A DNA stretch of 64,000 nucleotides from MGBC163016 sp964649145 (GTDB lineage: Bacteria; Actinomycetota; Coriobacteriia; Coriobacteriales; Eggerthellaceae): NCBI GenBank assembly GCA_964649145.1, contig CAZYOQ010000005.1:14830-78829 (forward strand). Direction: 5' to 3'. Below the pieces are notes generated by a model. That model had not been told where the DNA came from, did no database searches, and worked only from the letters and a program-made list of their open reading frames with translations. The translations under genes and the position numbers were made by a program. Positions 41,874 to 52,128 of the stretch are shown here, piece by piece (position 1 is the stretch's first letter; every line of letters begins with the position of its first letter).

Positions 41874-44800
41874 GTGGCTAAGGCTAAGACAGAAAAGAAG
41901 CCGGCGAGCGACCTATATCGCGAACGCCGAAGCTTCGCAAAGATTCCTGACGTCATGGACCTGCCGAACCTTATCGGCATCCAGACGGAGAACTTCGAAT
42001 GGTTTAAGACTGAGGGCATCGCGCAAGCATTCCGCGACATTGGTCCTATAGAGTCGAATACGAAAGACTTGGTACTGGAGTATGTGAGCCACTACTTCGA
42101 AGACCCGCTTTTTACGATTGACGAGTGCAAGGAAAAGGACGTGACCTACGAGGCCAAGCTTAATGTGGTCTTCAAGTTTACGAACCGAAACACTGGAGTG
42201 CAGAAGGAAACCACGGTCTTCCTTGGCGACCACCCGATCATGACTCCGCGTGGCACGTTTATTATCAACGGCACAGAACGTGTTGTTGTTTCTCAGCTTG
42301 TTCGTTCGCCAGGCGTTTACTTTGGTCAAGACCGCGATAAGACTTCCGATCGCATCATATATAACGCAAAAGTTATTCCAAGCCGTGGTGCATGGCTTGA
42401 ATTTGAGACTGACAAGCGCGATCTGCTTTCTGTACGTATCGACCGCAAGCGCAAGCAGCCAGCCACGCTGCTTGTTCGTGCACTTAATCTAGCGGAAACC
42501 AACGAAGAGATTATCGAGCTTCTGGGCGACTCCGATATGGTTCATCGCACGCTAGAGCGCGACCCTGCCACCACGCGCGAGGAAAGCCTAATTGAGCTTT
42601 ACAAGCGCTTCCGTCCCGGCGAGCCGCCAACAATAGATTCTGCCCGCACGCTTCTCGATGGCCTTTTCTTCAACCCGCAACGCTACGACCTAGCGAAGGT
42701 CGGTCGCTATAAGATAGGCAAAAAGCTGGGCGTAGATCCTGCCTCCAAAGATTCCTCAACACTTACTAATGAAGACATCATTCGCACGATGCGCTACATC
42801 ATCAATTTGCATGACGGGGTTGAGGGCTATCGCACCGACGATATTGACCATTTCGGAAACCGTCGTATACGTACGGTTGGTGAGCTCGTGCAGAACCAGT
42901 TCCGCATTGGTCTTTCGCGCATGGAACGCGTAGTTCGCGAGCGTATGTCGCTTCAAGAGACCGACGATATCAACCCTAATGACCTCATCAACATCCGCCC
43001 GATTACGGCAGCGGTCAAGGAATTCTACGGAAGCTCCCAGCTTTCGCAGTTCATGGATCAGTCAAACCCAGCGGCAGGCATCACACACAAACGCCGTCTT
43101 TCCGCGCTTGGTCCTGGCGGCCTTTCCCGCGAGCGTGCAGGCTTTGAAGTTCGTGACGTTCATACCTCGCATTATGGGCGCATGTGCCCAATCGAAACTC
43201 CTGAAGGTCCTAACATTGGTTTGATTGGCTCTCTTGCAAGTTATGCCCGTGTTAACGAGTTTGGCTTCATCGAAAGCCCTTATAGGCGAGTAGTAGATGG
43301 CAAGGTTACAGACGAAGTTGATTACCTCACGGCAGACGAAGAAGAAAACTACATCATCGCGCAGGCAAACGATATGTTTGACCCAAAGACCCGCGAGTTC
43401 GGCGAATATGACAAAGACGGCAAGTGGGTTCCTGCAGCCCGTGTTCTGTGCCGTACGAAAAACGCCAAAGGCGAGTTTGGCGAACCAGACGAGGTTGACC
43501 CCATGCTCGTTAATTACATGGACGTTTCTCCGCGTCAGATGACATCGGTAGCTACCTCGCTAATTCCATTCCTTGAACACGACGACGCAAATCGCGCACT
43601 CATGGGTTCTAACATGCAGCGCCAGGCAGTGCCGCTTTTGCGTCCCGAAGCGCCGCTTGTAGGTACTGGCATCGAGCATCGCATTGCGGTTGACTCAGGC
43701 GAGATGCTTATCGCTCAGCATTCCGGTTCTGTTGACTACGTCGACGGTGAGACGATCATTATCTTAAACGACGACGGCGAATACGATGAATACCTCATTC
43801 CTAAGTTCCAACGTTCAAACCAGTCTGGAGCCATCAATCACCGCCCGCTAGTTCGCCAAGGTGACCGCGTCGAGGTAGGCGATGTGTTAGCTGATGGTCC
43901 TAGCTGCGATCATGGCGAGCTTGCCCTGGGCGCGAACCTAATGATCGCCTACATGCCTTGGGAAGGCTACAACTACGAGGACGCTATTATCGTTTCCGAG
44001 CGAGTGGTTTCAGAGGACTTGCTTACCAGCATCCATATTGCCGAGTATGAAGTTGATGCGCGTTCGATCAAGCTTGGCGACGAGGAAATCACCCGTGAGA
44101 TCCCCAATGTTTCAGAAGATATGATCACCGATCTTGATGAGGACGGCATCATTCGCATTGGCGCAGAGGTTTTCCCTGGAGACATTCTGGTTGGCAAGGT
44201 CACTCCGAAGGGCGAAAGCGAGCCGTCTTCAGAAGAGCGCCTGCTTCGAGCTATCTTCGGCGCTAAAGCACACGAAGTTCGCGATACTTCACTTCGAGTG
44301 CCACACGGCGCTGGCGGTCGCGTTATTGGTGTTCTTCGCTTTAGCTCTGAGGCGGGAGACAAACTTCCTCCGCAGGTAAACGAGCTCGTACGTGTTTATG
44401 TGGCGCAAAAGCGCAAGGTACAGCAAGGCGACAAGCTTTCCGGTCGCCACGGCAACAAAGGCGTCATCTCGCGCGTTCTTCCTGTAGAAGACATGCCGTA
44501 TTTGGCAGATGGTACCCCAATTGATGTCATCTTGAATCCTTTGGGCGTGCCTTCGCGTATGAACGTTGGGCAGCTGCTTGAAAACCACCTGGGCTGGGCC
44601 GCGAAATGGGGATGGTCAGAAGACGACCCTGACGAAGTGGTCGAAGGCCCTGTCTATGTTTCCACACCTGTTTTCGACGGCGCAACCGAAGAAGAGATCT
44701 CGGATGCGATTATCAAGGCAAACCGCAACCTGATCAACAAAAACCATGCCAAGTTTGGCGATAAGGCTCGCGACGAATTCGTCCCGCAGCTTACCCCAAC

Positions 44801-45557
44801 TGGTAAAACTTGGCTCTACGATGGTCGCACAGGCGAGAAGTTCCGCGAACCTATCACCGTGGGAGCTACATACATCCTAAAGCTAGGCCATATGGTCGAC
44901 GACAAGATTCATGCTCGTTCAACTGGTCCTTACAGCTTGATTACCCAGCAACCTCTTGGTGGCAAGGCGCAATTCGGCGGGCAGCGCTTCGGCGAGATGG
45001 AGGTTTGGGCACTTTACGCTTATGGTGCCTCGAACGTCCTGCAAGAAATTTTGACCGTGAAATCAGACGATACCGCTGGGCGCGTGAAAAGCTACGAGGC
45101 TATCGTCAAGGGTGAAAACATCCCGGCTGCAGAAGTGCCTGAGTCCTTCAAGGTTTTGGTGAAAGAGATGAAATCGCTTTGCCTAAACGTAGAACTCGAA
45201 GGCGATCATGGTCGCGTGGATGCCAACCTTGATATAGACGAGGGTGACGAAGACCGTGCGGTTTATGAGACGTTTGGTTCAGACGACAGCGATGGCAATG
45301 ACCAACGTGCAGAAGAAATTGATGATATCGCTGCTGAATTAAGCGAGCTTCTTTCCGGAATTGATGTGGATGATGTTGACGGGGACGAAGCAGCAGGTTC
45401 TTTAGATAGCGCGATAGCAAATATTGCCAATTCCGCTGATGGCGATAGAGCCTCATCGCCTATAGCAGATGAAACTGTAAATAGGGCGACATTTAATGAT
45501 AATAGCCAAGCACTAGATGACCTGGCAGACCTGCTTGGCCAGGGAGAGGAGGAATAA
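41874..45557 (+). CDS. rpoB: DNA-directed RNA polymerase beta subunit
   Basis: RpoB forms half of the RNA polymerase active-site cleft. The protein of 1227 residues follows the family throughout: the N-terminal protrusion, the rifampicin region (SQLSQFMDQSNPAAGITHKR and LSALGPGGLSRERAGFEV), the NYEDAI segment, the GDKLSGRHGNKGVISR catalytic loop and C-terminal GGKAQFGGQRFGEMEVWALY. The rifampicin-region residues look wild-type (Asp, His and Ser present). About 100 further residues at the C-terminus form an acidic, Ser/Asp-rich tail ending in SQALDDLADLLGQGEEE. The GTG start follows AAAGGAGG. rplJL are not upstream; instead a tRNA-Leu precedes it. rpoC begins 2 nt after the stop. Confidence 0.98.
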   Translation: MAKAKTEKKPASDLYRERRSFAKIPDVMDLPNLIGIQTENFEWFKTEGIAQAFRDIGPIESNTKDLVLEYVSHYFEDPLFTIDECKEKDVTYEAKLNVVFKFTNRNTGVQKETTVFLGDHPIMTPRGTFIINGTERVVVSQLVRSPGVYFGQDRDKTSDRIIYNAKVIPSRGAWLEFETDKRDLLSVRIDRKRKQPATLLVRALNLAETNEEIIELLGDSDMVHRTLERDPATTREESLIELYKRFRPGEPPTIDSARTLLDGLFFNPQRYDLAKVGRYKIGKKLGVDPASKDSSTLTNEDIIRTMRYIINLHDGVEGYRTDDIDHFGNRRIRTVGELVQNQFRIGLSRMERVVRERMSLQETDDINPNDLINIRPITAAVKEFYGSSQLSQFMDQSNPAAGITHKRRLSALGPGGLSRERAGFEVRDVHTSHYGRMCPIETPEGPNIGLIGSLASYARVNEFGFIESPYRRVVDGKVTDEVDYLTADEEENYIIAQANDMFDPKTREFGEYDKDGKWVPAARVLCRTKNAKGEFGEPDEVDPMLVNYMDVSPRQMTSVATSLIPFLEHDDANRALMGSNMQRQAVPLLRPEAPLVGTGIEHRIAVDSGEMLIAQHSGSVDYVDGETIIILNDDGEYDEYLIPKFQRSNQSGAINHRPLVRQGDRVEVGDVLADGPSCDHGELALGANLMIAYMPWEGYNYEDAIIVSERVVSEDLLTSIHIAEYEVDARSIKLGDEEITREIPNVSEDMITDLDEDGIIRIGAEVFPGDILVGKVTPKGESEPSSEERLLRAIFGAKAHEVRDTSLRVPHGAGGRVIGVLRFSSEAGDKLPPQVNELVRVYVAQKRKVQQGDKLSGRHGNKGVISRVLPVEDMPYLADGTPIDVILNPLGVPSRMNVGQLLENHLGWAAKWGWSEDDPDEVVEGPVYVSTPVFDGATEEEISDAIIKANRNLINKNHAKFGDKARDEFVPQLTPTGKTWLYDGRTGEKFREPITVGATYILKLGHMVDDKIHARSTGPYSLITQQPLGGKAQFGGQRFGEMEVWALYAYGASNVLQEILTVKSDDTAGRVKSYEAIVKGENIPAAEVPESFKVLVKEMKSLCLNVELEGDHGRVDANLDIDEGDEDRAVYETFGSDDSDGNDQRAEEIDDIAAELSELLSGIDVDDVDGDEAAGSLDSAIANIANSADGDRASSPIADETVNRATFNDNSQALDDLADLLGQGEEE

Positions 45558-45558
45558 A

Positions 45559-48500
45559 ATGGCAAATTCCGCAAATGCAGAATTCGACGTTCGTAACTTC
45601 GACGCCATCCGCATCTCCTTGGCAAGTGCCGAGGACATTCGCAGTTGGTCTCGCGGCGAGGTTAAGAAGCCTGAGACCATCAACTATCGTACGCTCAAGC
45701 CTGAAAAAGACGGTTTGTATTGCGAGAAGATTTTCGGGCCAACGAAGGACTGGGAATGCGCGTGCGGCAAGTACAAGCGTATTCGTTTCAAGGGCATTGT
45801 TTGCGAGCGCTGTGGCGTGGAAGTTACGCGCAGCAAGGTTCGTCGCGAGCGTATGGGTCATATCGAACTGGCCGCTCCGGTGTCCCATATTTGGTACTTT
45901 AAAGGAAGTCCATCCCGCTTGGGATACCTGCTTGATATCCCGCCTAAGGACCTTGAGAAGGTTCTATACTTCGCTAGCTCAATTATTACTAGCGTTGATA
46001 GTGAGGCGCGCGACGAAGACGCAGAAGAACTTCGCGATGAACTTACAGCAGATCTAGCCGAACTTGATGCTGAGCGTGACCGTCTTATTGCGGCTACTCG
46101 CGCGATGTCGTCAGAATACATTCCAGAAGAAGACGACATGCTGGACGAGGAAGACCTCGAAGACCGCTTGACGCCTGAAGAGGTAGAGGCCGAGATCGCT
46201 GATCTTTATGAAGAGTTCAACGAGCGTAAAGCCCTTCGTGCCGATGCTCTTGATGCGTTTATGCGTATCGAGCCCAAACAGCTCATTTCTGACGAAGCTC
46301 TTTATCGCGAGATGCGCGCCAACTACCGTGATTACTTCACGGGTGGAATGGGCGCTGAAGCGGTTCGCGACCTTCTTGATGCAATCGACCTTGAGGCTAC
46401 TGCAGAAGAGCTTCGCGAGATAATCTCGACTGGCAAGGGGCAGAAACGCACAAAGGCTATAAAGAGGCTTAAGGTAGTTGACGCATTTCTGAAGTCCGAC
46501 AATAAACCGTCCGACATGATTTTAGATGTGATCCCGGTGCTTCCTCCCGATTTGCGCCCGATGGTTCAGCTGGATGGTGGTCGTTTCGCCACATCAGATT
46601 TGAACGACTTGTATAGGCGCGTGATCAATCGCAACAAGCGTCTGAAGCGCCTGCTTGACCTTGGCGCTCCCGAGATCATCGTTAACAACGAAAAGCGCAT
46701 GCTGCAAGAGGCTGTTGACTCGCTGTTTGACAACGGCCGCCGTGGTCGCGCGGTTACAGGCCCTGGCAACCGTCCGCTGAAGTCACTTGCCGACATGCTG
46801 AAGGGCAAGCAAGGCCGCTTCCGTCAAAACCTTTTAGGCAAACGTGTAGACTATTCTGGCCGTTCGGTAATCGTAGTTGGCCCTCAGCTGAAACTTCACC
46901 AGTGTGGCCTGCCAAGCCAGATGGCACTCGAGCTGTTCAAGCCATTCGTTATGAAACGATTGGTAGAGCTTGAATATGCTGTGAATATCAAAGCGGCTAA
47001 GCGAGCGGTAGACCGTGGCGCGAACCGTGTTTGGGACGTGCTAGAAGAGGTTATTGCCGACCATCCGGTTTTGCTGAATCGTGCTCCTACTTTGCACCGC
47101 TTGGGCATTCAGGCCTTCGAGCCGGTACTTGTAGAAGGCAAGGCAATTCGTTTGCACCCACTTGTTTGCACTGCTTTCAATGCTGACTTCGATGGCGACC
47201 AAATGGCTGTTCACGTCCCGCTTTCTGCGCCTGCTCAGGCCGAGGCTCGCGTGCTGATGCTTTCTACCAACAACATAAAGTCGCCTGCTCACGGCCGCCC
47301 GCTAACTGTGCCTACGCAGGACATGATTATTGGCTTGTATTACTTGACTGCCATGCGCGATGGTTTCCCGGGAGAGGGACGCATTTTCGCCGATATCGAC
47401 GATGCGCTGACCGCCTATGAGGCCAGAGCCGATCTTGACCTGCAAGCCAAGATCGAGGTGCGCCTGCGCGTGCCTTGCAAGGTAGCCACGGCTTTCGAGC
47501 AATATGAGGAACATCTTGCAGGCGATCGTATCGTGACGACGGCTGGGCGCATTATCTTTAACGAAGTGCTTCCTTCAGACTTCCCGTTCTTGAACTACGA
47601 AATGAACAAGAAGGAAATTTCGCGCCTGGTCGAGAAGGTATGCAACACATACGAACTTTCAGAACTGCCAAGCATTTTGGACGGACTTAAGGACGCAGGC
47701 TTCCATTACGCAACACGTGCAGGTGTAACTGTTAGCGTTTACGACGCCACTATTCCGCCGAACAAGGGCGAGATTTTGGCTGCAGCAGATGAAAAAGTTG
47801 CCGCTATTGATGAGGACTATGAGATGGGTCTCATGTCTGATGAAGAGCGCCATAAGCAGGTTGTTGACGTTTGGAACGAAGCCAATGAGGAAGTCGGCGA
47901 TGCTATGGCCGATAACTTCGATCGCTTCAACCCCATCTATATGATGGCCTTCTCGGGCGCCCGCGGCAACATCAAGCAGATTCGCCAGCTCGCTGGCATG
48001 CGTGGTTTGATGTCCGATCCGAAAGGCGAGATCATTGACCGCCCGATCAAGGCAAACTTCCGTGAGGGCTTAAGCGTGTTGGAATACTTTATTTCCACAC
48101 ATGGTGCTCGTAAGGGTTTGGCAGACACCGCTTTGCGTACCGCTGACTCGGGCTATCTAACTCGTCGTCTTGTGGACGTTGCGCAGGACGTTATCATTCG
48201 CGAGATTGATTGCGGTACAACTGAAGGCGTGCTCTACAACGTGCGCAACGATAAAGGCGACCTAGATGAGAACCTGATTGGGCGTTGCGTTAATGAGCCT
48301 GTGGGTGATTCGAATGGCGAGGTACTCTTCGACACCGGCGACTACATTACTTGCATAGATGATCTACGCAAACTTGATGCAGAAGGCATCGAGCAGGTGA
48401 ATATCCGCACAATTATGACTTGCCATGCCGAACATGGTGTTTGCCAAAAGTGCTATGGCTGGGATCTGGCCACTGGTCGCCCGGTAAATATCGGCACGGC

Positions 48501-49986
48501 CGTTGGCATCATTGCAGCGCAGTCCATTGGTGAGCCAGGCACGCAGCTAACCATGCGTACCTTCCACACTGGTGGAGTTGCAGGCGAGGATATTACGCAC
48601 GGTCTTCCCCGTGTACAAGAGCTTTTTGAGGCACGTAAGCCAAAGGGTCAGGCTGTTCTGGCAGATATTTCTGGAACGTTGCAAATTTCAGGCGACAAGT
48701 CATCTAAGGTTCTTACGATTCATGACGAAGAGGGTAACATTCGCGAGTATGTGGTGTCGCCGCGCGTGACGATGATGCCTGGTGTGACCGACATGTGCCA
48801 GGTTCATATTGGCCAGCAGCTCACCAAGGGCTCTGTGAACCCACACGACCTACTTCGCCTTACCGACCCGAACACGACTCTGCGCTACATAGTGCAGCAA
48901 GTTCAGGGCGTTTATGTGTCACAGGGCGTGGATATCAACGACAAACATATCGAAGTTATCGCGCGCCAGATGCTTCGCAAGGTGGCTGTCTTAGACGCTG
49001 GCGATTCCGATTTGCTGCCAGGACGTCAGATGAACCGCTACCAGTTCGAGCGCATCGCCAACGAGCTGATTGCCGAGGGCAAAGAGCCTCCTGTTGGCCA
49101 ACCCTTGATGCTTGGTATCACGAAGGCTTCTCTTGCAACAGATTCATGGCTGTCGGCTGCATCTTTCCAAGAGACAACCAAAGTTCTAACCGATGCTGCC
49201 ATAGAAGGACGTGTTGACAATTTAGCTGGGCTTAAAGAGAACGTTATTATCGGTAAGCCAATTCCTGCTGGTACAGGATTAAAGCGTTATCGCGACGTTC
49301 GCTTGACTTACAAGGGCGTGCCTATAGAAAAGAAGGACGAGAAGGAAGAATTGCCGGACTATGCGCCAGACGCTCTGCGCACGCTTGAGGAATTGATTCC
49401 GCAGCCCGAGGAATGGGCATTCGAGAACAATGGCTATTTCGGTGGTGGAGGATACGGTGGTATCTACAACTCCTTCTCGCGTTCAAGCGCTGGTGCGAAT
49501 CTGACCGAGGAACAGGCTCGACTGTATATTTTCGACGATATCGGGGTATCGCAGCGCTGGGCCAACAAGTTCAGCGAGGCTGGGATCGAGACCGTTGGCG
49601 ATTTGGTTGGTCATACCGAAGACGATCTTATGCGTATCGAAGGTATTGGTGTGAAGGCTATTGAAGAACTTCGCGCAGGCCTTGAAGAACGCGATTTGAT
49701 GTTTGTGATTGAGGATGACCTTAACGCAACAAGTGACGATATGTCACAGTTGCTAGATATGGTCTTTTCTCCGGACGAGACAATCATGATAGGTGGCGAC
49801 ACACCTAGCTATAACATCGACGAAGGCGAGATGATTGGCGAGAGTCTGCCGGCTCGTAGCTACCATCGAAACCTAGACGAGCTTGATGAGCTGCTGGGAA
49901 GCATGGGGAATTTGGGCTTTGGTGTAACCGATGGCTCAGAAGAGTCTGGCGGCACAGATGAAAGCGATAGTGAAGCCGACGACTAA
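45559..49986 (+). CDS. rpoC: DNA-directed RNA polymerase beta' subunit with alpha-CTD-like C-terminal domain
   Basis: RpoC of 1475 residues holds the active-site magnesium motif NADFDGD at 541-547, zinc ligands Cys67, Cys69, Cys82 and Cys85, and the second zinc site CHAEHGVCQKC. An acidic, coiled insertion lies near 150-230. After the conserved core ends near 1260, a Gly-rich linker (GYFGGGGYGGIYNSF) leads to residues 1322-1382. These resemble the alpha subunit CTD: helix, AGIETVGDLV, TEDDL, then the helix-hairpin-helix RIEGIGVKAIEEL. An acidic tail with DELDELLGS motifs closes the protein. ATG 45559 follows GGAGGAATA; a longer in-frame reading from 45517 overlaps rpoB and is not favoured. 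It ends with a strong terminator. Confidence 0.97.
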   Translation: MANSANAEFDVRNFDAIRISLASAEDIRSWSRGEVKKPETINYRTLKPEKDGLYCEKIFGPTKDWECACGKYKRIRFKGIVCERCGVEVTRSKVRRERMGHIELAAPVSHIWYFKGSPSRLGYLLDIPPKDLEKVLYFASSIITSVDSEARDEDAEELRDELTADLAELDAERDRLIAATRAMSSEYIPEEDDMLDEEDLEDRLTPEEVEAEIADLYEEFNERKALRADALDAFMRIEPKQLISDEALYREMRANYRDYFTGGMGAEAVRDLLDAIDLEATAEELREIISTGKGQKRTKAIKRLKVVDAFLKSDNKPSDMILDVIPVLPPDLRPMVQLDGGRFATSDLNDLYRRVINRNKRLKRLLDLGAPEIIVNNEKRMLQEAVDSLFDNGRRGRAVTGPGNRPLKSLADMLKGKQGRFRQNLLGKRVDYSGRSVIVVGPQLKLHQCGLPSQMALELFKPFVMKRLVELEYAVNIKAAKRAVDRGANRVWDVLEEVIADHPVLLNRAPTLHRLGIQAFEPVLVEGKAIRLHPLVCTAFNADFDGDQMAVHVPLSAPAQAEARVLMLSTNNIKSPAHGRPLTVPTQDMIIGLYYLTAMRDGFPGEGRIFADIDDALTAYEARADLDLQAKIEVRLRVPCKVATAFEQYEEHLAGDRIVTTAGRIIFNEVLPSDFPFLNYEMNKKEISRLVEKVCNTYELSELPSILDGLKDAGFHYATRAGVTVSVYDATIPPNKGEILAAADEKVAAIDEDYEMGLMSDEERHKQVVDVWNEANEEVGDAMADNFDRFNPIYMMAFSGARGNIKQIRQLAGMRGLMSDPKGEIIDRPIKANFREGLSVLEYFISTHGARKGLADTALRTADSGYLTRRLVDVAQDVIIREIDCGTTEGVLYNVRNDKGDLDENLIGRCVNEPVGDSNGEVLFDTGDYITCIDDLRKLDAEGIEQVNIRTIMTCHAEHGVCQKCYGWDLATGRPVNIGTAVGIIAAQSIGEPGTQLTMRTFHTGGVAGEDITHGLPRVQELFEARKPKGQAVLADISGTLQISGDKSSKVLTIHDEEGNIREYVVSPRVTMMPGVTDMCQVHIGQQLTKGSVNPHDLLRLTDPNTTLRYIVQQVQGVYVSQGVDINDKHIEVIARQMLRKVAVLDAGDSDLLPGRQMNRYQFERIANELIAEGKEPPVGQPLMLGITKASLATDSWLSAASFQETTKVLTDAAIEGRVDNLAGLKENVIIGKPIPAGTGLKRYRDVRLTYKGVPIEKKDEKEELPDYAPDALRTLEELIPQPEEWAFENNGYFGGGGYGGIYNSFSRSSAGANLTEEQARLYIFDDIGVSQRWANKFSEAGIETVGDLVGHTEDDLMRIEGIGVKAIEELRAGLEERDLMFVIEDDLNATSDDMSQLLDMVFSPDETIMIGGDTPSYNIDEGEMIGESLPARSYHRNLDELDELLGSMGNLGFGVTDGSEESGGTDESDSEADD

Positions 49987-50000
49987 TAATTAAGCTAGGA

Positions 50001-50034
50001 CGGAGCGGGGGAAACACCCCCGTTCCGCTTATTT
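50001..50034 (+). terminator. Intrinsic terminator of rpoBC
   Basis: An 11-bp stem (CGGAGCGGGGG, loop AAACA, CCCCCGTTCCG with one G-T pair) is followed by CTTATTT. It lies 14 nt after the rpoC stop. Confidence 0.85.
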
Positions 50035-50077
50035 GAGCAGGTAATAGATTTCCATTTCATATAAGCAAGGAAGTGTG

Positions 50078-50518
50078 ATGGACTCAAAGACTTTCATACC
50101 TGAAGGTGAGATTGGTGCAGACTGCCAAATTGGCTTATCGCTTCAGGTGCTTGCAGATACCATCGAGGCGCGAAAGTGTGCTGGTGAAGAAAGCTATACC
50201 TATAGGTTACTAAATGGCAAGCTGGATACTCTTCTGAAAAAACTTACTGAAGAGGCAGGCGAGGTTGCTCTTGCTGCAAAAGAAGCGGAATTGCTGGATG
50301 TGTATTCCGGTGACGCTTCTTTAAATGATGCAGCACTTGACCATTTGCGCTACGAAGCCGGAGATGTGGTCTACCATCTACTGGTTATCCTGCAGCGTTT
50401 CGGCATATCAATTGATGAATTGGCAGCAGAGATGAATGCGCGTATGAGCGAAGATACGCTTGCTTTGCACGAAGGAATGGTTCGTCTCAAACCGCAGCAT
50501 GTAAACAGAGGCAAATAG
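50078..50518 (+). CDS. hisE: Phosphoribosyl-ATP diphosphatase
   Basis: HisE hydrolyses phosphoribosyl-ATP to phosphoribosyl-AMP in histidine synthesis. The MazG-like metal site is seen as KKLTEEAGEVALAAKE and YEAGDVVYHLLVIL (EExxE and ExxD patterns). At 146 residues it is longer than the common ~100 because of an N-terminal extension of about 25 residues. The ATG at 50078 is six nt after AAGGA; the GTG at 50075 is too close. No other his genes are in the window, so it is detached from its pathway. The 123 nt before glmM hold no clear promoter. Confidence 0.9.
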   Translation: MDSKTFIPEGEIGADCQIGLSLQVLADTIEARKCAGEESYTYRLLNGKLDTLLKKLTEEAGEVALAAKEAELLDVYSGDASLNDAALDHLRYEAGDVVYHLLVILQRFGISIDELAAEMNARMSEDTLALHEGMVRLKPQHVNRGK

Positions 50519-50641
50519 ATGAGCAATGGCTTGGCTTTCGTAGAACCAGGTTTGTTTCACCCTTTTATATTTGACTTTTGGCATATATAGAGCGTGGACG
50601 TACTCCTAATAAAACTCACCCATTAAGGAGAGATAATTCAA

Positions 50642-51982
50642 ATGGCAAGGCTTTTCGGGACTGATGGCGTGCGAGGCATCGCCAATGTTGAACTTACCAA
50701 CGAGATTGCATACAGGCTTGGCCAGGCATCTGTGCTGTTCCTGGGTAAGACGATTGTTGTGGGAAAGGACACACGCCTTTCAGGTGACATGCTTGAATCG
50801 GCAATGATTGCAGGCATCGCAAGTGCAGGCGGAACAGCACTTCTCGCAGGCGTAATTCCCACTCCTGCAGTTGCGCTGCTTGTTCGCAAGTTAAACGCTG
50901 CGGGCGGTGCTGTTATTTCTGCATCGCATAATCCTCCCGAATACAACGGCATCAAGCTTTTTGACACACAAGGCTACAAACTGCCCGATGCTGTTGAGGA
51001 TGAGATTGAGGCCTTCATTAAAGAAGGCGGTCTTGAAGAGCGTGGGCTTGCGGATATGTTGCAAGGGTCTGATCTAGGCTTTGCCGTGAAGCTGAGTGAT
51101 GCGGCAGAGATATACATTTCGCATGCAGTTAACTCTATAAGTGAGCAAGACATAAATTTCGATGGCATGACTATCGCGCTTGACACTGGTCATGGAGCAT
51201 CTAGCGAGACAAGCCCAGAGGCCTTGCGTCGACTTGGTGCTGAGGTGTGCGTTATCAACGACGACTATGATGGCACAGATATCAATGTGGAATGTGGGTC
51301 GACGCATCTAAAGCCGCTGAAAGACTTGGTCAAAAAGACGGGCGCCGATGTGGGAATCGCACACGATGGTGACGCCGACCGCGTGATGCTTGTGACACCT
51401 GAAGGCGAAGAGATTGACGGCGATATCATGGAAGCGGTGCTTGCGCTGGACATGAAAGCGCGCGGCGTGCTTTCAAAAGATACGATTGTTACCACCGTTA
51501 TGAGCAATTTAGGTCTTAAGCGTGTGATGGAGGACGCTGGAATTACGGTCGTGCAGACAAAGGTGGGCGATAGATACGTACTTGAGGAGATGTGCGCGAA
51601 TGGTTTCTCGATTGGCGGGGAACAGTCTGGGCACATGATTTTGCTGGATCACAATTCCACAGGCGATGGCCTGATGACGGCCGTGCAGTTTTTGGCCGCT
51701 GTAAAGCGAGGCTATGAAAGTGTGGAAGAAGCTGCGCACGTGATGACTAGATTTCCTCAGGTGCTAATTAATGTACATGTGAAAGACAAGCACGCTGTTG
51801 CACAAGAGCCCGCGGTAAACGAAGCTGTTTCTGCGGCTGAGGATGCGCTTGGTGCAGACGGGCGAGTTCTTTTGCGCGCGAGTGGAACCGAGCCGGTCGT
51901 TCGTGTGATGGTGGAAGCGGCTAACGCGCAAGATGCCCAGACGCATGCAGAAGCTATTGCCGCTGTAGTTGAGCGCTTCTAG
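50642..51982 (+). CDS. glmM: Phosphoglucosamine mutase
   Basis: GlmM turns glucosamine-6-phosphate into glucosamine-1-phosphate for peptidoglycan precursors. The catalytic phosphoserine is Ser95 in VISASHNPPEYNGIK. The magnesium motif is HDGDADRVM, the sugar-binding loop is IGGEQSGH, and the phosphate loop is LLRASGTEPVVRVMVE. The 446-residue length and the FGTDGVRG start are exactly those of GlmM, distinguishing it from the other mutase gene at 58818. It is a single gene with its own GGAGAG ribosome binding site. Confidence 0.97.
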   Translation: MARLFGTDGVRGIANVELTNEIAYRLGQASVLFLGKTIVVGKDTRLSGDMLESAMIAGIASAGGTALLAGVIPTPAVALLVRKLNAAGGAVISASHNPPEYNGIKLFDTQGYKLPDAVEDEIEAFIKEGGLEERGLADMLQGSDLGFAVKLSDAAEIYISHAVNSISEQDINFDGMTIALDTGHGASSETSPEALRRLGAEVCVINDDYDGTDINVECGSTHLKPLKDLVKKTGADVGIAHDGDADRVMLVTPEGEEIDGDIMEAVLALDMKARGVLSKDTIVTTVMSNLGLKRVMEDAGITVVQTKVGDRYVLEEMCANGFSIGGEQSGHMILLDHNSTGDGLMTAVQFLAAVKRGYESVEEAAHVMTRFPQVLINVHVKDKHAVAQEPAVNEAVSAAEDALGADGRVLLRASGTEPVVRVMVEAANAQDAQTHAEAIAAVVERF

Positions 51983-52128
51983 TTAAGCTTGAATTGAAAA
52001 AGTTTTTTCTGCAAAAGCTGCGCTCATGTTTTAAGGCAAGGGCGCATTGCCGCTTTATGCGACCAGCTAAACGTGTTAAATATTAAGGGACAAAGCTTTG
52101 ATCCATTTTTGCTGAAGATTGGATAAAA

